Assembly (NCBI RefSeq): GCF_002216795.1
Contig: NZ_CP022316.1
Span: forward strand, 2,232,001 to 2,296,000
DNA from: Brachybacterium avium
GTDB taxonomy: Bacteria; Actinomycetota; Actinomycetes; Actinomycetales; Dermabacteraceae
Reading direction: 5' to 3'
Length of the DNA stretch: 64,000 nt
Each line of letters opens with the position of its first letter. The first letter of the stretch is position 1. The notes under the pieces were generated by a model. The model was not told where the DNA came from, made no database searches, and saw only the letters and a list, made by a program, of their open reading frames with translations. The translations under genes and the position numbers were made by a program. This document shows positions 56,617 to 64,000 of this stretch, piece by piece.

Positions 56617-57375
56617 CTACCGGTCGGGGAGCGGCTCTGCGAACTCAGCGATGAGTTCAGTGACCTGGGCGGTCATCTCCCGGTCGCCGATGCGGGCGGT
56701 GCCGCCGCCGTTCTGCTCCCCGTAGTCGCCGAAGCTCGCGTGCGCGGCACCCTGGATCTCGACCAGCCGGGCGTCCTCCGGGAGCAGGTCACGGGCCTCG
56801 TCGATCTTCTCCGGGGTGGACAGGCCGTCCTCGCTGCCCGCGAGGCTGAGCACCGGGAGCTGTGTGGAGGAGAGATCGTTCGCGCAGTAGGAGGCGAACA
56901 GCACCAGAGCGTCGGCGTCCTCGGCGAGCTGGCAGGCTCGCACCCCGCCCAGGGAGTGCCCGCCCACCATCCACACCTGCACCTCGCCGGCGAGGGAGGT
57001 GAAGGTGTCCAGGTCGCGCCGGTCCAACAGCGCCAGATTCAGGTGCGGCTTCACGATCACCGCGGTGATCTCGTGCTCGGCGGTGAGGTCAGCCAGTCGG
57101 GCGACGTAGGCGGCCGGCTCGACCTTCGCGCCCGGATAGAACACGAGCCCCGTCCCTGAGGCCTCCGGGTTCTCGGGGCTCACCACGATCGCAGTCGCGT
57201 CCTCCTCCACCGTGACCCCGGGACGGGCTTGCACGGCGTCCAGCGGTGCCTGCTCCGCCGCCATCACCCCGATCTTCGCCCAGGCGACCACCCCGATCAC
57301 GGCCACGAGCACGAGCGCCAGCATCACGAGCAGCAGGCGCATGCCCCAGTGGGAGACGGAGCGGGCGGAGATCAT
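56617..57375 (-). CDS. Membrane-anchored alpha/beta-hydrolase
   Basis: 252 residues. A single N-terminal membrane helix (RLLLVMLALVLVAVIGVVAW) places the hydrolase domain outside. Nucleophile elbow GGHSLGG, an acidic residue in LAGSEDGLS and a His in IQGAAHASFGDYG complete the triad. Matches the alpha/beta hydrolase fold-5 group, probably an esterase or carboxypeptidase of unknown substrate. Confidence 0.87.
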   Translation of the reverse strand: MISARSVSHWGMRLLLVMLALVLVAVIGVVAWAKIGVMAAEQAPLDAVQARPGVTVEEDATAIVVSPENPEASGTGLVFYPGAKVEPAAYVARLADLTAEHEITAVIVKPHLNLALLDRRDLDTFTSLAGEVQVWMVGGHSLGGVRACQLAEDADALVLFASYCANDLSSTQLPVLSLAGSEDGLSTPEKIDEARDLLPEDARLVEIQGAAHASFGDYGEQNGGGTARIGDREMTAQVTELIAEFAEPLPDR

Positions 57376-57388
57376 GCCGAGACCTTAG

Positions 57389-57529
57389 TCGGCGCAGGCG
57401 GCGTTCATCGGACTCATCGACCTGGTGGCGGATCTCGTCACCGCCGTCCCACCGCAGGACTGGGAGGTGGTGCGGGAGAAGGCACGGGCACGCAATGCCA
57501 GGCGGTTCCCACAAAGCGCCGTGTCCTGA
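57389..57529 (+). pseudogene. Possible gene remnant
   Basis: 46 in-frame codons reading SAQAAFIGLIDLVADLVTAV and then PPQDWEVVREKARARNARRF before TGA. The composition looks like real coding sequence, but a TAG stands immediately before it and there is no good start except an internal GTG. Possibly the end of a lost gene. No family recognised. Confidence 0.25.
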
Positions 57530-57544
57530 GCCCAGCCCCGCAGC

Positions 57545-58339
57545 TCACCGCCCGCCGAAGTCCGGTGCCCGCTTCTCGAGGAACGCCGCAGTGCCCTCCG
57601 CCTTGTCCTCGGTCGTGAACAGCAGCGTCTGCGCCAGCTGCTCCAGCAGCAGCCCGGTGCGCTGGTCGGTGTCGTGGCCCGGGGCGATGACCATCTTGGC
57701 GAGCCGTATTGCGAGCGGGCCCTTGGCGAGGATGGTCGTCATGATCTCCGAGGCGGTGGGCAGCAGCTCCGCAGCAGACACCACCGAGGTGACCAGGCCG
57801 TACCTCTCGGCCTGCTCAGCACTCAGTGCTCTGCCGGTCAGGATCATCTCGAGCGCCCGGCCGGTGCCCACCAGGCGGGAGAGCCGCTGAGTGCCGCCGG
57901 CGCTGGGCAGCACTCCGAGCCCTACCTCGGGCAGGCCCATCGTCGCCTCGGCAGCGGCGATGCGGATGTCGCAGCTCATCGCCAGCTCGAGCCCGCCACC
58001 CATGGCGATGCCGTTCAGCGCGGCCAGGGTGGGCTTGGGGAAATCCTGGAGCCGGTCGTGCAGGCGCTGCATGGTGGAGGCGAGCCCCTCGGTCAGGCCC
58101 CAGGCCGCGACCTCGGCGATGTCGGCCCCGGCTGCGAAGGCCTTCTCACCGCTGCCGGTGATCACGATCCCCTGCACGGAATCGTCGGCCTCCCAGGCAT
58201 CCAGCACGGCGGAGAGCTCCGCCAGCAGGGCCGCGTTCAGGGCGTTGCGCTGCTCCGGGCGATGCAGCGTGATCGTGCCGATCCGGTCGGTCACCTCGGT
58301 GCGGAGCGTGGTGAGTTGCGGGGGCTGCTGGTCCGTCAT
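57545..58339 (-). CDS. Enoyl-CoA hydratase/isomerase family protein
   Basis: 264-residue crotonase. Oxyanion-hole segments AFAAGADIAEVA and NGIAMGGGLELAMSCDIRIA, and the catalytic Glu in GLPEVGLGVLPSAGGTQRLSRLVG. Adds water to an alpha,beta-unsaturated acyl-CoA. Last of an acyl-CoA dehydrogenase, SDR, hydratase set, the order of steps used for straight-chain or alicyclic acyl-CoA oxidation. Confidence 0.92.
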   Translation of the reverse strand: MTDQQPPQLTTLRTEVTDRIGTITLHRPEQRNALNAALLAELSAVLDAWEADDSVQGIVITGSGEKAFAAGADIAEVAAWGLTEGLASTMQRLHDRLQDFPKPTLAALNGIAMGGGLELAMSCDIRIAAAEATMGLPEVGLGVLPSAGGTQRLSRLVGTGRALEMILTGRALSAEQAERYGLVTSVVSAAELLPTASEIMTTILAKGPLAIRLAKMVIAPGHDTDQRTGLLLEQLAQTLLFTTEDKAEGTAAFLEKRAPDFGGR

Positions 58340-58385
58340 GGTCTGCTGCTCTCTGTTCGGGGACGAGCTCGGGGAGGGACTGTGC

Positions 58386-59162
58386 TCAGGCCATGGTGAG
58401 CCCGCCGGAGACGGACAGGGTCTGTCCGGTGATGTAGTGCGAGGCGGGGGAGGCGAGGAAGGCGACCGCATGGGCCAGATCCTCCGGCTGGGCGAGGCGG
58501 CGCAGCGGGATCGCGCGCTCGAGCGAGGCACGCAGCTTGGGGTTCTCCTCGGAGATGGTGGCGAACAGGGGGGTGTCGGCCGGACCGGGACAGACGGCGT
58601 TGGCGGTGATGCCGGCCCGGGCGCTCTCGCGGGCGAGCGTCTTGGTGAAGGCGACGATCCCGCCCTTGCACGCGGAGTACACCGCCTCCCCGCTGGATCC
58701 CACCCGGGCCGCGTCCGAGGCGATGTTCACGACGGTGCCGTGGCCCTGCTCCGTCATCACCCGCACCACCGACTGGCAGCAGTGCAGGGTGCCGTAGAGG
58801 TTGATCCCGATGATGCGGTCCCAGATCGCTGGATCCTGCTCCAGGAACGGGCCCACCTTGTCCCAGCCGGCGTTGTTGACCAGCACATCGATCCGGCCGA
58901 AGTGGTCTGTGACCTGTGCGGTCATCGCATCGACGCTCTCCCGGTCCGCGATGTCCACGTGTACGGCGAGGCTGTGGCCGCCGAGCTCTGCGGCGGTGCT
59001 GCGTGCCGCCTCCTCGTCGAGGTCGGCGACCACCACGGTGGCGCCCTCGGCGGTGAGCTTGGTGGCGATGCCCCGGCCGATGCCGCTGGCGGCGCCGGTG
59101 ACCAGGCAGATGCGGCCGGTGAGGTCGTGGTCGTTGGTAGCGGGGATCGGGGTCTCGGCCAT
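58386..59162 (-). CDS. SDR-family 3-hydroxyacyl-CoA dehydrogenase-like enzyme (BadH-like)
   Basis: 258-residue classical SDR. TGAASGIGRGIA cofactor motif, NNAG at about 93-96 followed by WDKVGPFLEQD, catalytic Ser in NIASDAARVGSSGEAVY and YSACK, then PGPADTPLF. NAD preference is suggested by the Asp after beta-2 (VVADLDEE). The NNAGWDKVGPF stretch resembles 2-hydroxycyclohexanecarboxyl-CoA dehydrogenase (BadH). The function as the third oxidation step is inferred. Confidence 0.9.
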   Translation of the reverse strand: MAETPIPATNDHDLTGRICLVTGAASGIGRGIATKLTAEGATVVVADLDEEAARSTAAELGGHSLAVHVDIADRESVDAMTAQVTDHFGRIDVLVNNAGWDKVGPFLEQDPAIWDRIIGINLYGTLHCCQSVVRVMTEQGHGTVVNIASDAARVGSSGEAVYSACKGGIVAFTKTLARESARAGITANAVCPGPADTPLFATISEENPKLRASLERAIPLRRLAQPEDLAHAVAFLASPASHYITGQTLSVSGGLTMA

Positions 59163-59227
59163 GGCGGTGCTCCTCGGGTCGGTTCTCGGTGCGGTCGTCG
59201 CGTCGTTTCCGGGATCGGGTGATGCGG

Positions 59228-60370
59228 TCACGGGGCAAGCTCGCGGTCCACGGTGTGGCGGGCGATGACGAGCTTCATGATCTGGGCGGTGCCGTCGCCG
59301 ATCTGCAGCCCCAGCACGTCGCGCAGGCGCTGCTCGATCGGCCGGTCGGTGAGATAGCCGTACTGGCCGTGGCTGAGCAGGCACTGGTGGATGACGTCGT
59401 ACGCCGTCTTCGGCGCCCACCACTTGCACATCGCGGCCTCCCTGGTGTGCGCCAGCCCGGAGTCCTTCAGCCAGAGGGTCTTCTGGCAGAGCAGCCGGGC
59501 GGCCGACAGCAGCGTCTCCGCCTCGGCCAGCGGGAAGGCGACACCCTGGAAGGAGCTCAGCGGCTGGTCGAAGGCGGTGCGGGTACCGGTGTACTGCCAG
59601 GTCTCGTCGAGGGTGACCTGGGCGGCGCCGATCACCTGCAGGCCGATCAGCGCGCGGGAGAAGTCGAACCCCTGCATCACCTGGGTGAACCCGGTGCCGA
59701 GGTCGCCCAGCAGGTTCTCCTCGGGGATCCAGGTATCGGTGAAGTCCACCATCCCGCGGCCGACGGCCCGGGTGCCCATATCCGGTGCCGCACGACGCTC
59801 GATCCCGTCGCGGTCCAGCTCGACCAGGAAGGCGCTGATGCCCTTGCCGCGGCGCCCCTGCTCGGTGCGGGCGAAGACGACGGCGGCGCTCGCGTGCATC
59901 GCGAACGACATGGATTTGGTGCCCTCGAGCACCCAGCCGTCGTGCTGGGGACGGGCCGTCATCGAGGGGCTGCCGGCGTCGGAGCCGGCACCGGGCTCCG
60001 AGAGCCCGATCGCCACCAGGTCCGCGCCGCTGGTGATCCGCGGGATCCAGCGCGAGGCCACCTCGGGGCGTGCGCTGCGGGCGAGGATCTGGCCCACCAG
60101 TGAGCCGATCACCTGCACATAGGCGACGGTGAGATCGCCGCGGGCGATCTGCTCGGCGATCATGCCGGAGGTCAGCGCCCGTTCGTCACGGCCGCCGAGC
60201 GCCGCCGGGAGCTCCGGGGCGATGAGACCCAGCCCGCCCATCTGCCGGCGCAGCTCCGGGTCGATCACCCGGTCCTGCTCCCGCTGCCGGGTCCCGGGCG
60301 CGATCTGGGCGGCGACCTCGACGGCCGCGTCGATGAAACCCTGCATCGCGTCGTCGATGACGAAATCCAT
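59228..60370 (-). CDS. Acyl-CoA dehydrogenase
   Basis: 380 residues. FAD/substrate motifs AIGLSEPGAGSDAGSPSM and the C-terminal RDVLGLQIGDGTAQIMKLVIARH. The usual catalytic Glu of short/medium-chain enzymes (Tyr-Glu-Gly-Thr) is replaced by Asp359 in IGDGTAQI, so the base may lie elsewhere or the substrate may be unusual. First enzyme of the set, oxidising an acyl-CoA to the enoyl-CoA with electrons passed to ETF. AGGAGG precedes ATG. TetR gene just upstream. Confidence 0.92.
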   Translation of the reverse strand: MDFVIDDAMQGFIDAAVEVAAQIAPGTRQREQDRVIDPELRRQMGGLGLIAPELPAALGGRDERALTSGMIAEQIARGDLTVAYVQVIGSLVGQILARSARPEVASRWIPRITSGADLVAIGLSEPGAGSDAGSPSMTARPQHDGWVLEGTKSMSFAMHASAAVVFARTEQGRRGKGISAFLVELDRDGIERRAAPDMGTRAVGRGMVDFTDTWIPEENLLGDLGTGFTQVMQGFDFSRALIGLQVIGAAQVTLDETWQYTGTRTAFDQPLSSFQGVAFPLAEAETLLSAARLLCQKTLWLKDSGLAHTREAAMCKWWAPKTAYDVIHQCLLSHGQYGYLTDRPIEQRLRDVLGLQIGDGTAQIMKLVIARHTVDRELAP

Positions 60371-60415
60371 GTGGCCTCCTGCATCAGTGGGTGGTGGCAG
60401 CGGTGGGTGTCGGAT

Positions 60416-61084
60416 CTACGCGAGATCGCCGAGCAGATCGGGGTAGCGGCTGCGGTGCTCGGGGAGGATCGCGGTGGACAGCAACAGCGCGGTCTGGGAG
60501 TGCAGGAACTCCTGAAAGCTCATCCGCGGCGCGAAGTACCAGTGCTTCAGTGCCCAGGAATGGGCCACCGTCAGCAGGTCGTAGGCGAACAGCTCGGCAT
60601 GGATCGGGCGCAGCAGACCCTGCTCCACAGCGGCGTCGACGGCGCTGCGCAAGGGTTCGACGGTGCGGATCTCGAGGTCCTTGACCACGCTGCGTCCCGC
60701 CTCGTCCAGCGTGTTGGACTCGCGATAGGTGAGCATCACGGCCTGGCGGTTGTCCCTGATCACGGTGCAGTAGGCGGTGAAGGCGCCGGCGATCTGGCGA
60801 ACGGGATCCTCCTCCGGCTCCAGCGCCTCGGCCAGCAGTCGGGCCATATCGTCGAGCACGCCCTCGGTCACGGCCTGCACGAGCTCCTGCTTGCTCGCGA
60901 AGTACCGGTAGATCAGGCCGACGGAGACCTCGGCCTCGTCGGCGATCGCCTGCATGGACACCGCCGGGGAGCCGCTGCGCTCCATCAGCGGCACGGCCGC
61001 GCTCAGGATCTGTCGGCGCCGCGCATCGGAGCGCGCCGCACGGGCGGCCTCCTGCGGGGCGATCGCTGCATCGTCGCGGAGCAT
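60416..61084 (-). CDS. TetR-family transcriptional regulator
   Basis: 222 residues. N-terminal HTH (RRQILSAAVPLMERSGSPAVSMQAIADEAEVSVGLIYRYFASKQELV) and a C-terminal ligand domain with a fatty-acid-regulator-like organisation. GGAGGAG precedes ATG 61084. Upstream of and co-oriented with the acyl-CoA genes, which it likely represses until an acyl-CoA binds. Confidence 0.92.
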   Translation of the reverse strand: MLRDDAAIAPQEAARAARSDARRRQILSAAVPLMERSGSPAVSMQAIADEAEVSVGLIYRYFASKQELVQAVTEGVLDDMARLLAEALEPEEDPVRQIAGAFTAYCTVIRDNRQAVMLTYRESNTLDEAGRSVVKDLEIRTVEPLRSAVDAAVEQGLLRPIHAELFAYDLLTVAHSWALKHWYFAPRMSFQEFLHSQTALLLSTAILPEHRSRYPDLLGDLA

Positions 61085-61149
61085 GCGCCCTCCTCCCGGT
61101 GCGTGAGCACCGCTGAGCCAGCAGTCATGAGAAGCCTGTTCAGCGGAAC

Positions 61150-61163
61150 TGAATGACAATTCA
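61150..61163. promoter_or_regulatory. Candidate TetR operator
   Basis: TGAAT-GACA-ATTCA is a perfect inverted repeat 65 nt before the TetR start. Its TGAATGA half resembles acyl-CoA-responsive FadR-type sites. The 316-nt gap 61085-61400 also holds a direct repeat GTTCACGTC (61188-61196 and 61200-61208); no gene was seen. Confidence 0.45.
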
Positions 61164-61400
61164 CAGCACAGTGTGGCGCGGGTCACCGTTCACGTCAAGG
61201 TTCACGTCGGTGGTGCGTCGTCGGCACTGTGCAGGTGGTCCCGGCCCGTCCGCCGGGCCCGCAGTCCGGTCCGCTGTGCGGTCGCTGGCGCGGCTCCATG
61301 GCCGGGCGGCATGGACGACCGTTCCTCCCCACCGGTCGTCCGTCCACCGCGGACGCGGGGTGCGTGGCGTCCGGCCCGGCCGCTCCGGCACGCTCTCGAC

Positions 61401-62372
61401 ATGACTATCCACGACGCGGCCAGCTCGAATCTCTTCCCCGTCGGCGAGGACCGGCCCGGCCTCACCCACCATCCCTTCGAGGAGCCCGCACGGTGCAGGC
61501 CCTGGTTCCTCGGCGACGCCCCGGCGCCGACCGACGAGCCTCCCGGCCCGGCCGGCCGGGCGCTGATGGCGGAGGAGCTCTCGCAGATCGCGTTCCTGCG
61601 CTGGGCCCACTGCCTGCTGGACTTCATCGGCGCGGGGTGTCGCCTGACGAAGCAGGGAGCGATGTTCGCGGTGGATCGCCGGGCGCTCGAGCAGCAGTGC
61701 ACCGAGGCGTCCGAGGGATTCTTCAGGTCTCCCTACGGCACCAGCACGCGCTTCGACCTCGCCTGGGCGGTGCTCACCGAGCACGGCTGGCTCGTGCGGG
61801 AGGAGGGCTGGGTGCGACCGGCGGGCAGGACCCTGGTGAGGACGGCGAACGAGGTCCGCACCGAGGCGGATCTCGACGATGTCCGAGGACTGCTCGCCGC
61901 TGCCCTCGACGCCACCGGCAGGACCCGCGGGAACATCCTGTGGCAGGGGAGCGCCGACGAGGATGTCCTGGAGGCCCTGCTGGTGGCGTGTGGTCCGGAC
62001 GGGCTGGTCCTGCCCGATCATCCAGTGGACGGTGTGCTGATCCACTGCGATGAGTCCACCCGCTTCCTGGCGGAGCTGGTCCAGCATCCGCACATCCGGG
62101 AGGTGCCGCGGGACCGGCGCAGCGGCCATGTCGCCGGCAGCGCCGTCGCGCAGCTGGCCCGGATCTCGCGCACCGTCGATCACCTGGTGGACTGCGGGCT
62201 GCTCCGCGTCGAGCACGGAGAGCGGGCGGAGTTCGATGCTCTCGATCTCTTCGACGATGACCTGCGGGGTCGGGGGCGGGTGCTGCGGGGTCCCCTGCTC
62301 CTGCGCGGCGCGGTCGCCCTCGTGCGCACGGCCCACGAGGCCGGGCCCGGCCATGCCTCCCTGCGCTGGTGA
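61401..62372 (+). CDS. Protein of unknown function
   Basis: 323 residues beginning MTIHDAASSNLFPVGEDRPG. No family recognised. There is no signal peptide or membrane segment. Sequence near 50-130 (RWAHCLLDFIGAGCRLTKQG ... VLTEHGWLVREEGWVRPAGRTLV) and 255-300 (AVAQLARISRTVDHLVDCGLLRVEHGERAEFDALDLF) look like two winged-helix modules, so it may bind nucleic acid; this is a guess from pattern. No Shine-Dalgarno is evident at ATG 61401. Confidence 0.65.
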   Translation: MTIHDAASSNLFPVGEDRPGLTHHPFEEPARCRPWFLGDAPAPTDEPPGPAGRALMAEELSQIAFLRWAHCLLDFIGAGCRLTKQGAMFAVDRRALEQQCTEASEGFFRSPYGTSTRFDLAWAVLTEHGWLVREEGWVRPAGRTLVRTANEVRTEADLDDVRGLLAAALDATGRTRGNILWQGSADEDVLEALLVACGPDGLVLPDHPVDGVLIHCDESTRFLAELVQHPHIREVPRDRRSGHVAGSAVAQLARISRTVDHLVDCGLLRVEHGERAEFDALDLFDDDLRGRGRVLRGPLLLRGAVALVRTAHEAGPGHASLRW

Positions 62373-62397
62373 TCCCCGTCCCGGCGCGCGGCAGGAG

Positions 62398-63645
62398 TCA
62401 GCAGGGCACCGACACCTCGGGCTCGACGCCCGTCCCGACCACGTCCCGGCGGAGCTGCCTGCGGTGGACGGTGAACGACCAGCCGGCGATCCCCAGCCCG
62501 AGCACGGCGAGCACCACTCCGGTCCAGGCCGGGGCGAGCAGTCCCCAGCCGGCAGCGAGCACGGCGGCTCCGAGCGCGGCGCCGAGCGAGTTGCCGATGT
62601 TCAGCGCCGAGTGGTGCAGGGCGGCGGCCAGCGACGGGGCGTCGGGGGAGGCATCCAGCAGGAACAGCTGCAGCGAGGGGCCCATCAGCTGGGAGGTGAT
62701 CGCGATCGCCAGCAGCAGCACCATCCCGGCGATCGCCTGATGGGCGACCAGACCGAAGACGGCAAGACTGAGAGCCATGCCGATCAGGCCCAGGAAGATG
62801 GTGCCGTAGACGCTGCGATCCGCGAGGCGCCCGGCGATCAGGTTGCCAAGCGTCATGCCGAGGCCGAACACGAACAGCGCCAGCGGCACGGCCCGCTCGC
62901 CGAGGCCCATCACACCGGGCACGATCTCGCCGATGTAGCTGTACACGGCGAACATGCCGCCGAAGCCGATGGCACCGATCCCGAGCGCGAACCACACCTG
63001 CCCGCGCCGCAGGGCGCCGAGCTCCCCACGGATCGACCCGGTGGCGCCGGTGCCCTCGGGCTCGGGCACCAGGCGCCAGATCGCCAGCGTGGTCGCCGCG
63101 GCGATCACCACCACGATCACGTAGGCCGAGCGCCACCCCACGCTCTGACCGAGCGCGGTGGAGGCCGGGACCCCGATCATGGTGGCGATCGTCAGGCCCA
63201 GCATCACCAGCGACACCGAGCGGGCACGGCGCCCGGGCGGGGAGAGACGAGCGGCGACCAGCGACGCGACCCCGAAGTAGGCGCCATGGGGGAGCCCGGC
63301 GATGAAGCGGGCGCTGGCCAGCGTGGCGAAGTCCGGCGCGATCGCGGAGAGCAGGTTCCCGAGCCCGATCAGGCCGATCAGCAGCACCAGCAGCCGCGCA
63401 CGCGGGATCCGCACCGCCGCGATGGTCACCAGCGGCGCACCGATCACCACGCCGAGCGCGTACAGGGTGATGAGCATTCCGGCCTGCGGGATGGACACCT
63501 CGAGGTCACGGGCGATCTGGGGCAACAGGCCCATGCTCGCGAACTCGGTGGTCCCGATCGCGAAGGCGCCCAGCGACATCGCGACGATGACCAGTCGCAG
63601 ACGGCCGGGGGACAGCGGTGCGGACGGCGTCGGCGTATGCGACAT
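62398..63645 (-). CDS. MFS efflux transporter, DHA1/AraJ-like
   Basis: 415 residues, twelve membrane segments. Begins RLRLVIVAMSLGAFAIGTTEFASMGLLPQIARDL, the hallmark of the AraJ/YdhP drug:H+ antiporter group, and has the motif-A-like loop GRLADRSVYG. Probably exports sugars or toxic compounds. GGAGG lies about 7 nt before ATG 63645; an earlier in-frame ATG 33 nt upstream is less well placed. Confidence 0.92.
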   Translation of the reverse strand: MSHTPTPSAPLSPGRLRLVIVAMSLGAFAIGTTEFASMGLLPQIARDLEVSIPQAGMLITLYALGVVIGAPLVTIAAVRIPRARLLVLLIGLIGLGNLLSAIAPDFATLASARFIAGLPHGAYFGVASLVAARLSPPGRRARSVSLVMLGLTIATMIGVPASTALGQSVGWRSAYVIVVVIAAATTLAIWRLVPEPEGTGATGSIRGELGALRRGQVWFALGIGAIGFGGMFAVYSYIGEIVPGVMGLGERAVPLALFVFGLGMTLGNLIAGRLADRSVYGTIFLGLIGMALSLAVFGLVAHQAIAGMVLLLAIAITSQLMGPSLQLFLLDASPDAPSLAAALHHSALNIGNSLGAALGAAVLAAGWGLLAPAWTGVVLAVLGLGIAGWSFTVHRRQLRRDVVGTGVEPEVSVPC

Positions 63646-63853
63646 CGGGGAGCCTCCAGCGCGGTTCGGGATGGACACGCTGCCGACGCTGGAAGCGGTG
63701 AGTTCCTCCCGATCCTAGGCCCGACGCCCCTTCTGCGGCCAGGCGTCGTGACCTTTTCCGTGCCCTTGCAGCCGGCTCATGAGTCTGCGCACCGGCGGGG
63801 AGCGTCGGCGAGGACCATCGCGCAGCGGTGCCGGCGGTGAACGGAGAGGCCGC

Positions 63854-64000
63854 TCACTCAGTCCCGTCCGGCCCCACTGCTGTGCCCTCCTCGGGGCGGC
63901 GTGCCCGCGACCACTCGCTGAGCTCCTGCTCGTGCGCTCGGTTGTAAGGCAGGAGGAGCAGCGGGACCAGACCCACCAGGGCGAAGAGGATCGGCACCCC
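63854..64000 (-). CDS. C-terminal end of a membrane transporter
   Basis: Only 48 residues are visible: a membrane segment (VPILFALVGLVPLLLLPY) followed by a charged tail NRAHEQELSEWSRARRPEE. Consistent with the end of a major-facilitator or GPH-type transporter; family not certain. Upstream part lies beyond the right edge. The gap 63646-63853 shows nothing recognisable. Confidence 0.6.
   Translation of the reverse strand, partial: GVPILFALVGLVPLLLLPYNRAHEQELSEWSRARRPEEGTAVGPDGTE

Overview
The window comes from a high-GC actinobacterium. The 16S and 23S genes are of actinobacterial type, GC is high everywhere except the rRNA leader and spacers, many starts look leaderless, and there is a C50-carotenoid operon with split lycopene cyclases. 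From memory, the variable regions of the 16S gene most resemble Brachybacterium (Dermabacteraceae, Micrococcales). This was not aligned.

Layout. 1-14746 is a carbohydrate-uptake region. It holds a sodium/solute symporter (cut by the left edge), a three-gene sugar ABC importer followed by a lipoprotein serpin and a GH35 beta-galactosidase, then an LplABC-type polysaccharide importer divergent from a Gfo/Idh/MocA oxidoreductase and a frameshifted sulfatase. LacI-type operator palindromes sit at the promoters of three of these units, suggesting a sulfated or galactose-rich glycan regulon. 14724-23287 holds housekeeping and redox genes: MazG-like protein, two zinc-free L31 paralogues flanking a flavin monooxygenase, a PrsW protease, an XRE-cupin regulator divergent from a thioredoxin-reductase-like flavoprotein, an NAD epimerase and a PadR/membrane-protein pair. 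23455-28567 has a PPOX-fold protein, a beta-propeller protein and a FecCD-type metallophore importer behind an ArsR regulator.

28644-39758 has a CNT nucleoside transporter (frameshifted), a GT2 glycosyltransferase with a membrane partner, and a nine-gene carotenoid operon on the minus strand: idi, crtE, an SDR-DUF2867 gene, tspO, crtB, crtI, crtYe, crtYf and a frameshifted crtEb. All nine genes are joined by 4-nt stop/start overlaps. A divergent MarR regulator resembling CrtR stands at its head.

40476-47368 holds a methyltransferase gene and a complete rrn operon (promoter, leader, 16S, tRNA-free spacer, 23S, 5S, strong terminator). 47472-52920 holds a Pif1-like helicase with a C-terminal BRCT domain, then a type III polyketide synthase, methyltransferase and flavin monooxygenase operon with the srsABC gene order. 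53053-56481 is a D-amino-acid catabolic set (RidA, N-acyl-D-amino-acid deacylase, D-serine dehydratase-like enzyme). 57545-61084 is an acyl-CoA dehydrogenase, SDR and enoyl-CoA hydratase set with a TetR regulator. The right end has an unrecognised protein, an MFS exporter and the tail of another membrane protein.

Three genes (sulfatase, CNT transporter, crtEb) each need one extra base to read through, two of them in a C4 run. That is either genuine decay or a systematic base-calling error in the assembly. No CRISPR array, insertion sequence, prophage or tRNA gene was recognised.
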